64,000 nt of DNA from Nucisporomicrobium flavum (lineage in GTDB: Bacteria > Actinomycetota > Actinomycetes > Mycobacteriales > Micromonosporaceae). The translations under genes were made by a program, and so were the position numbers. The stretch is taken from the NCBI RefSeq assembly GCF_016464385.1, contig NZ_JADMLH010000010.1:69593-133592 (forward strand), written 5' to 3'. The notes below the pieces were generated by a model that was not told the origin of the DNA, made no database searches, and worked only from the letters and a program-made list of their open reading frames with translations. The number at the start of each line of letters is the position of its first letter. The stretch's first letter is position 1. This document shows, one piece after another, positions 59,346-64,000 of the stretch.

Positions 59346-61814
59346 CTACGACCTTGAGTCCTTCCTGCTGACCGCATTGAGGGCTGTGCGGACTTCTCTC
59401 AGCGCGTCAGAGGTCAGCCGGTACCCTTGCTCGCCCTGATAGGCCAACATCTTTTCAATAATCTTCATCGTTCGAGCGCTGACACTCTTCCGCGCGAGCA
59501 TCAGGAGATCGCCCAGGGTGGCCCTTCCGATCTCCGCTCCACTGGCGAGTTGCAGCAGAGTCAACCCCAATTGATAAAGGTCTACTTCGTGTGTCCAGTT
59601 CCCTAGGATGAAGCCGGGCGGCAGATAGTGAGGGGTGGCACTCACAGTCTCTACAGGCGCACCCGCCTCAATGGATATATTGAAGTCAATTAAGACCGGA
59701 CCATGGCTTTTGCTAAGGATGATATTGGCTGGCTTGATGTCTCGGTGAACCACGCCGTGCTGCGCCTCGAATATCTCCTGCGCCACATCACCATCAAGCT
59801 CATCATGACGCTTGCGCAACTCATCAATTCTTACAGGTCGAGGGTGCATTCGCTCGAGCGCGCCTAGTAGAGCAACAGCCCACTTGAGCAGCGTCGACTC
59901 AGAGGGACGCGTTGATGCCTCACAAAAGGTGCGGAGAGTAGGCCCTTCAACGTAGTCCATGACAAGATATGCGTCGCCGTTCGCGAGGCTGCCCGCATCG
60001 ATGACCTTAACAATATTGGGATGGTTCAGTGTTTGCAGAATATCGAGCTCTCGCTGGATACTGCTCAACTTGCCATTGCGGACAACCTTCAGCGCCACTA
60101 TCTCACTCGGCTGGTCCTGGCGGTGCGCTTTGTACACTGTCGCGAAGCCGCCGGGAGAACCGACTGCGTGCTCAACGATGTAGTCGCCAACTTCCTGACC
60201 AGGCTGCAGCCCTCGCGAGCCCCTCTCGGTGGGCGAACGGTCGAGCGCGCTGAGCTGTCGCTGGACATATGTCTGCAGAAGATCAATGCAGAGTCGAGGA
60301 ACGGTATGCGGATCTTTGCAGATACCATAACCCACTAGATGAGCGACATCCGTCGGAGACGACCGGGCCCATTCTGCGAACTCGTTAATCTTGCCCTCGG
60401 CAAGGAGTGTAAGCAAATAGTACTCATCTGGATATTCGTCTCGGAGCGTTGATACTAGCTGGTCAAGGAGAGATGAACGCTCTATAAGCAGGTCCTGCGC
60501 GAGGCTTCTAACATCACTCTCGAGGACACGCGAAGCACTGCGCCGGTTGGGCTGACGCTCATGCGCGCTAGACCCAAGTGCCCGCAGTAGGGCCGGATGC
60601 CCTCCTGTCTGCGAATAGCTTGCCGATAGAGAGCCATGCTCCCATTCAAGACCTATCCGACGCCCAATCGTAACGAGAAGGTCAGCAGCCTCTTCTCTAT
60701 CGAGAGGATTTAGGTATTCCCGTGTGAAGTAGTTATAGATGGGGTTATCTTCAGCCCCCACTTTCGCGTCCTCTACACACTTGGGATTAGTGCCGGAGAT
60801 AATATACGAGACTCTCCCGGGAAATTGTTGGTCCAGGCCGCGCAGAAGCCGCCAAAGTTGTACGAAGCTCTTTTGGGCTTCAGGCGTAGGATTCGGCGGG
60901 AGAATTCGCTCGATTTCATCAAGAAAGACGACGACCTTCCGCTTACGCTCCCTCAAAATCAGTTGAATATCGTGATCGAATAGTTCTGGCACCGCATGCG
61001 GATCCGGCACGTCCATGAAGAGCCTGTATTGACCGAACAGGCGCAACCCCTTGGTATCTCGAACACGCCGATGAGAGTCGAAGACTGCCTGCCCGATCGA
61101 CCAAAGTATGTACGGTGTATCCGAACGGATTGCCGCTGCTCGCTGCAAATCTATTTGGGCTACAAAGCACCGGCCATCCTCACGAACAAGCTGAGCAAGC
61201 CTGTTTACTAAGGAAGTTTTGCCTATCTTTCTGAGCCCAAAAACTCCCTGATGGCCTGCACCGGTAACCACTTCTTGTCGTAGTCGCTCAAGGAGTCGGC
61301 GCCGGCCGAAGAAGTCCTGCGACTTGGTGACAGCGCCCGGCAGATTGTACAAGTCACGTGCGTACGCCTGAGACTGCAGCAGGACCCGGAAATCCGTGTC
61401 GCCATGAGGTTTACACGATCGAATCCGGTCCAGGCTAAAGCCGACAAACAGAGTGCCGCTTTCATCACTATATTCGCGAACCTTATCGCCAGTGCGGCGA
61501 TCCTCGGTCAAGATGATACCGATTGAACGGCTCAACCTAACCCCGGTCGAGCGGATAATGTCAGCGGCCTTATCGATCTCGCCCGCTTGAAGCTTTTCAT
61601 ACTCCGCCACAAGCACAAGAATTTCGCGAGTCTCTCCGAGAGTCGCCTGCAAAATATCGAGCGGTTTGGCAAAGTAACCCCAAACGCGAGGATTGTCTGT
61701 CGCCTTGACGTACTCGATCGAAAAGCCGCCAGCCTGAAGCACCGAGGCGACTTCAAGCTTGGTCCGGTTCCCGTCGGTAAATCGCTGAAGGATGCCATGC
61801 GGGAGGGGAGACAT
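59346..61814 (-). CDS. STAND-like ATPase fused to a Ser/Thr protein kinase (822 aa)
   Basis: Domains in order: residues 1-150 an unassigned alpha/beta module (ILQRFTDGNRTKLEVASVLQ, ILVLVAEYEKLQAGEIDKAA); 165-415 an AAA/STAND-like ATPase with Walker A GLRKIGKTS (193-201) and Walker B VVVFLDEIERI (295-305); 415-530 a helical linker; 543-815 a Hanks kinase with invariant Lys576 (VALKVV), catalytic HRDIKPAN (690-697) and DFN in place of DFG (710-712). About 30 extra residues precede the catalytic loop. Cytoplasmic, no membrane helix. Start ATG 61814 is chosen because the upstream extension is non-conserved; it has no clear ribosome site. Likely an infection sensor: ATP-driven assembly activating a kinase, but this is inference. 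Confidence 0.82.
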   Translation of the reverse strand: MSPLPHGILQRFTDGNRTKLEVASVLQAGGFSIEYVKATDNPRVWGYFAKPLDILQATLGETREILVLVAEYEKLQAGEIDKAADIIRSTGVRLSRSIGIILTEDRRTGDKVREYSDESGTLFVGFSLDRIRSCKPHGDTDFRVLLQSQAYARDLYNLPGAVTKSQDFFGRRRLLERLRQEVVTGAGHQGVFGLRKIGKTSLVNRLAQLVREDGRCFVAQIDLQRAAAIRSDTPYILWSIGQAVFDSHRRVRDTKGLRLFGQYRLFMDVPDPHAVPELFDHDIQLILRERKRKVVVFLDEIERILPPNPTPEAQKSFVQLWRLLRGLDQQFPGRVSYIISGTNPKCVEDAKVGAEDNPIYNYFTREYLNPLDREEAADLLVTIGRRIGLEWEHGSLSASYSQTGGHPALLRALGSSAHERQPNRRSASRVLESDVRSLAQDLLIERSSLLDQLVSTLRDEYPDEYYLLTLLAEGKINEFAEWARSSPTDVAHLVGYGICKDPHTVPRLCIDLLQTYVQRQLSALDRSPTERGSRGLQPGQEVGDYIVEHAVGSPGGFATVYKAHRQDQPSEIVALKVVRNGKLSSIQRELDILQTLNHPNIVKVIDAGSLANGDAYLVMDYVEGPTLRTFCEASTRPSESTLLKWAVALLGALERMHPRPVRIDELRKRHDELDGDVAQEIFEAQHGVVHRDIKPANIILSKSHGPVLIDFNISIEAGAPVETVSATPHYLPPGFILGNWTHEVDLYQLGLTLLQLASGAEIGRATLGDLLMLARKSVSARTMKIIEKMLAYQGEQGYRLTSDALREVRTALNAVSRKDSRS

Positions 61815-61898
61815 GGTCAGACATGATACCGATTCGCCGACGTCTCCGTAACCTTGACACCACGGAGAGTCATAGTCCTTGACGGAGCGAACGGAGTT

Positions 61899-61913
61899 AG
61901 GGGCTTCGCCCCT
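61899..61913. repeat. Small hairpin upstream of the kinase gene
   Basis: AGGGGC-TTC-GCCCCT forms a 6-bp stem with a 3-nt loop. It could be a terminator or an mRNA leader element of the kinase gene. Confidence 0.45.
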
Positions 61914-61914
61914 G

Positions 61915-62275
61915 GCAGCACCATGGCTTGCTAGTGCTCTGCTGTTCCGGACGATCGGTGCCCGCCGGGCCGAAGTGAGCTCATGTCGCTGGGGATAGCG
62001 CACCATCCGACCACGAGAGCACGGCTCCTGCTACGCCGGCACTCAGGTATGCCGCTCTACAGAAACTCTGCGGACGTCGTCGACAACGATCCACCTTCGG
62101 CTACTGAGATCGGACAAGGAAACTCAACATCAACCACTACGGTTGTTGACCTTGAATCGAGCGCAGCTCGATCCGATCTTGGCGACGCGCGAAGCGTCGT
62201 CGTCCAACCGTAACCACCCACCCACACACCCCACCAACCACCCACCTACTGCTCACCCACCCTGCCTGCCCACAT
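61915..62275. other. 360-bp non-coding stretch
   Basis: No credible gene on either strand. Short frames exist (for example around 61983-62213), but none has a ribosome site or a recognisable product. A C-rich run near 62217-62275 contains irregular CCCACC-type repeats on the + strand. Confidence 0.5.
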
Positions 62276-62330
62276 CAATCCCCAACCCCGATCCGTAGCG
62301 AAGCGGGATTGGGGTTGGGGTTGGGGATTG
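62276..62330. repeat. Inverted repeat 1 (14-bp perfect stem)
   Basis: CAATCCCCAACCCC (62276-62289) pairs with GGGGTTGGGGATTG (62317-62330). A shifted second pairing is possible because GGGGTT repeats, so the hairpin can slide. Confidence 0.75.
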
Positions 62331-62390
62331 TGTCGGCTGCCCTGGGCAGAGCGGGTGAGCAGCCACAACGCCACCCAGACCGTTCATAAG

Positions 62391-62432
62391 CCCTTCCTAG
62401 ATTCCTTCCGCACGGGAGGGATCTAGGAAGGG
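62391..62432. repeat. Inverted repeat 2 (12-bp perfect stem plus inner stem)
   Basis: CCCTTCCTAGAT (62391-62402) pairs with ATCTAGGAAGGG (62421-62432); an inner CCTTCC/GGGAGG pairing with one G-T extends it. A very stable 42-nt hairpin with no T-tract on the + strand. Confidence 0.8.
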
Positions 62433-62552
62433 GTCTACCGCCCTCTGCCGCGGCCGTCAGCAACCGAGTCCCCTTCGAACCTCGGGCTCCGCCCCGAACC
62501 CCGGCCCGGCTCGAGATCGCCGAAGCAACAGCCGGCCAGGGTCTGGTGATCT

Positions 62553-62578
62553 CATCCCCTCGGGTACCCGATGGGATG
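62553..62578. repeat. Inverted repeat 3 (26-bp near-perfect palindrome)
   Basis: CATCCC, CT, then CGGGTACCCG, AT, GGGATG. Symmetric at 24 of 26 positions, no loop, so it could bind a dimeric protein as DNA rather than act as an RNA hairpin. Confidence 0.75.
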
Positions 62579-62599
62579 CCACACCAGCCACCCGACCGC

Positions 62600-62640
62600 A
62601 AGGGGCGAGCCTTGCTGCGCTCGGTCGCAAGCGGCCCCTT
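62600..62640. repeat. Inverted repeat 4 (two-step hairpin)
   Basis: AAGGGGC (62600-62606) pairs with GCCCCTT (62634-62640), and CTTGC (62611-62615) with GCAAG (62627-62631) inside it. Confidence 0.65.
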
Positions 62641-62717
62641 GCACCCGGGCGTCCGGCGCGGCATGGCGGAGCCTGCCCGCGCGAGGAGATCACCTCTCAC
62701 AGACGACGCGTACGCGA

Positions 62718-62757
62718 AGACGCCCGCCGGCCGCTGAACGCGGCCCGACGGGCGTCT
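62718..62757. terminator. Hairpin terminator (inverted repeat 5)
   Basis: AGACGCCCG (62718-62726) pairs with CGGGCGTCT (62749-62757). It lies about 20 nt after the stop of the small minus-strand gene at 62775, the right place for its terminator. Confidence 0.65.
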
Positions 62758-62774
62758 CCGGTCGAAGGGTCCGG

Positions 62775-62996
62775 CTACTCGTAAGCGATGCGGTCGACAA
62801 CCTGGCCAGGGTCGAGAGCGCGGAGCAACGCGTCCCCGGCGATGACCTGCCGGTCGACCTGGTCATGGTCCCAATAGGCCACCCGCAGCCACGCGACAAG
62901 CCGCGCGGCAGACAGCGCCGTCACCAGCGCCATCGGATCAGTTAGCGCCAAAGTCGGTAGCTCGATCACGCGTGGTGGCCTACGTCGGACCCTCAT
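62775..62996 (-). CDS. Small conjugative-element-associated protein (73 aa)
   Basis: VIELPTLALTDPMALVTALS, AARLVAWLRVAYWDHDQVDR, QVIAGDALLRALDPGQVVDR. The helix with VDRQVIAGDALLRALD resembles small proteins encoded behind VirD4/TraG-type genes in actinobacterial elements. ATG 62996 has GGGAGG 6 nt upstream and lies 10 bp after the TraG-like gene. Function unknown. Confidence 0.65.
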   Translation of the reverse strand: MRVRRRPPRVIELPTLALTDPMALVTALSAARLVAWLRVAYWDHDQVDRQVIAGDALLRALDPGQVVDRIAYE

Positions 62997-63006
62997 GACT
63001 GCCTCC

Positions 63007-63966
63007 CTAGAACAGGATCGGGCCGCGCTGAGCCTGTTGCTGCTCTTCGGCCTGCTCCCCTGTGTCCGGGGGCTGATCGGTCGGCAGCGCGGCTGCTATC
63101 CGCACTGACTCGATCGCCTCGACGGCCGCGCGCCCGGCCGGCACGTCCGGGAGCCGGAACGACAGCCGCGGCAACGCAGCCGCGACCTTGGCGTAACGGC
63201 CCGCCGAGATGAGGACGAACTCCCCAACACTGAGCGTGCGCAGCAGCTGCGGGTTCACCTTGAACGCGTACTGCCGACGGGCCACACCCTGGCGCTTGAC
63301 GCTGTTGTCCTGGTCGTAGTCAGCGCCGCCCTCAGTCACGCGCTCAGTGCCGGCCAACTTGGAGATCGGCTCGGCCTGCTCACTCTGCCGGTACGTCAGC
63401 ACTACGGCGTTGGTCGACAGCGCCGACCAGGTGTGCCCGCCACCGAAGCCGTCCGGGTCCTGTGCCGTCAGGACGCTGTGGGCGCCGGCTTCCTCGATGA
63501 CGATGACGACCGGCTTCGGTTGCCCGTCCGGACCGACCTGGCGACGGTACGGGTCCACCAGGTACGAGCCGGAGTCGCGCAGCACCAAGCGCATCAGCGC
63601 CGTGGCCGCCTGCGGCCGGCTGACCGTGGGTAGCTCGGTGCACGCCACATCGGTTCCTCGAACGACCATCACCGGCGGAGGCCGGGCCGATCCAGCCACG
63701 CAGGTGAATCGCCATCAAGGCGTAGCGCATGAGTGCGCCGCCGAGGTCGTTGTAGTTGAACGCGTCGACCAGCCCGGCCACGTCAGCCGACCCCGCACCA
63801 GCGAACACACCCGGTCTGGCAACGCGTCGATCGTCTTGCCCTGCTCAGCGTCGAGCTCGAGCGCCAACGCGACAACCGTGTCGCGACGGCGGCTCCTTGC
63901 CGAAATACAGGACTCTTGAGTCGTCTCGCCGCCCGGCGAAACCCGACGCACAGTAAGCGCAACCAA
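63007..63966 (-). pseudogene. TraG/VirD4-like coupling-protein gene fragment with frameshifts
   Basis: The intact C-terminal frame (63007-63699) reads PVVIVIEEAGAHSVLTAQDP, STNAVVLTYRQSEQAEPISK and SVGEFVLISAGRYAKVAAAL, which resembles the TraG/VirD4 (TraM-recognition) C-terminal part of conjugative coupling ATPases. Upstream the protein continues in another frame (VAGLVDAFNYNDLGGALMRY, MAIHLRGWIG) and then returns to the first (VVALALELDAEQGKTIDALP). Two compensating frame changes lie near 63690-63700 and 63790-63810. Walker motifs are outside the window or lost. Either a pseudogene or sequencing error in a real gene. Confidence 0.6.
63792..63950. repeat. Direct-repeat copy 2 (partner 57222-57380)
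   Basis: Same orientation as copy 1. The exact 38-bp core is 63838-63875. It lies inside the frameshifted TraG-like gene; copy 1 is a detached fragment of the same gene family. Confidence 0.8.
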
Positions 63967-64000
63967 CCGCGGCCGCGCGGGCGGCCCGCCCAGCGCAACC

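Noticed and set aside
59126-59371. 81-aa + strand frame in the island gap
   Set aside because: No ribosome site, no recognisable protein; ends inside the kinase gene in antisense.
61815-62006. 64-residue N-terminal extension of the kinase protein
   Set aside because: No ribosome site and no domain character; the ATG at 61814 begins the ordered region.
1-64000. tRNA or rRNA genes as integration sites
   Set aside because: Read for cloverleaf or rRNA-like sequence, especially near 56-64 kb; nothing convincing was seen by eye. A tRNAscan run would settle it.

Overview
The window is high-GC actinobacterial DNA. Start codons are often GTG, coding regions are dense with 4-nt ATGA/GTGA overlaps, CGTAC-type codons are frequent, and mycosin, LAL-type and conservon-type genes are present. 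A filamentous actinomycete, possibly Micromonosporaceae/Actinoplanes-like, is a reasonable guess from gene style only. No rRNA, tRNA or CRISPR array was seen.

Layout. 1-2.6 kb: rRNA methylase fragment, aldehyde dehydrogenase, hibernation-factor-like protein. 2.7-4.2 kb: secreted GH43 glycosidase. 4.2-7.0 kb: type VII secretion (T7SS) accessory operon (EspC-like, proline/glycine-rich partner, mycosin). 7.0-10.4 kb: metallo-hydrolase divergent from a LysR regulator that is coupled to a CrtU-like flavoprotein. 10.5-15.4 kb: exported proteins (VCBS-repeat protein, META lipoprotein, copper radical oxidase with lectin tail). 15.4-21 kb: toxin-like HExxH pair, DUF2293, and two small-regulator operons (ArsR/SRPBCC/DinB-like; SRPBCC/EVE/MarR/YjbR). 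21-26.8 kb: orphan CvnA-like kinase and a VanRS/VanZ/serine-hydrolase operon. 26.9-33.3 kb: O-methyltransferase, PEP-synthase-like phosphotransferase and a giant LAL regulator. 33.4-47.3 kb: three toxin/immunity-like loci interspersed with a sugar ABC locus (IclR, binding protein, and both permeases fused in one chain), PAP2 phosphatase, MFS exporter and a TetR-controlled hydrolase/SnoaL pair. 48.3-56.2 kb: complete urea ABC transporter urtABCDE, NCS1 permease and two tandem paralogous TetR regulators.

56.2-64 kb is a different kind of DNA: visibly lower GC, longer intergenic gaps and remnants of conjugative-element genes. It carries a HEPN(Swt1-like)/DUF5343 pair and an 822-aa protein joining an unassigned N-terminal domain, a STAND-like ATPase and a Ser/Thr kinase with a DFN instead of DFG motif. 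The block lies between two direct-repeat copies of part of a conjugative gene, and next to it is a 480-bp non-coding stretch with five strong inverted repeats. This is the best candidate for an undescribed (probably defence or abortive-infection) system.

Recurrent theme: four separate minus-strand toxin/immunity-like loci (15.4, 34.1, 41.0 and 45.5 kb) plus a mycosin operon suggest T7SS-linked interbacterial competition. Two of these loci are clear paralogues, with an RNase-A-like toxin signature by inspection. Several operators can be read directly: IclR 39267-39296, TetR 44861-44904, MarR 20980-20997 and LysR 8001-8015.
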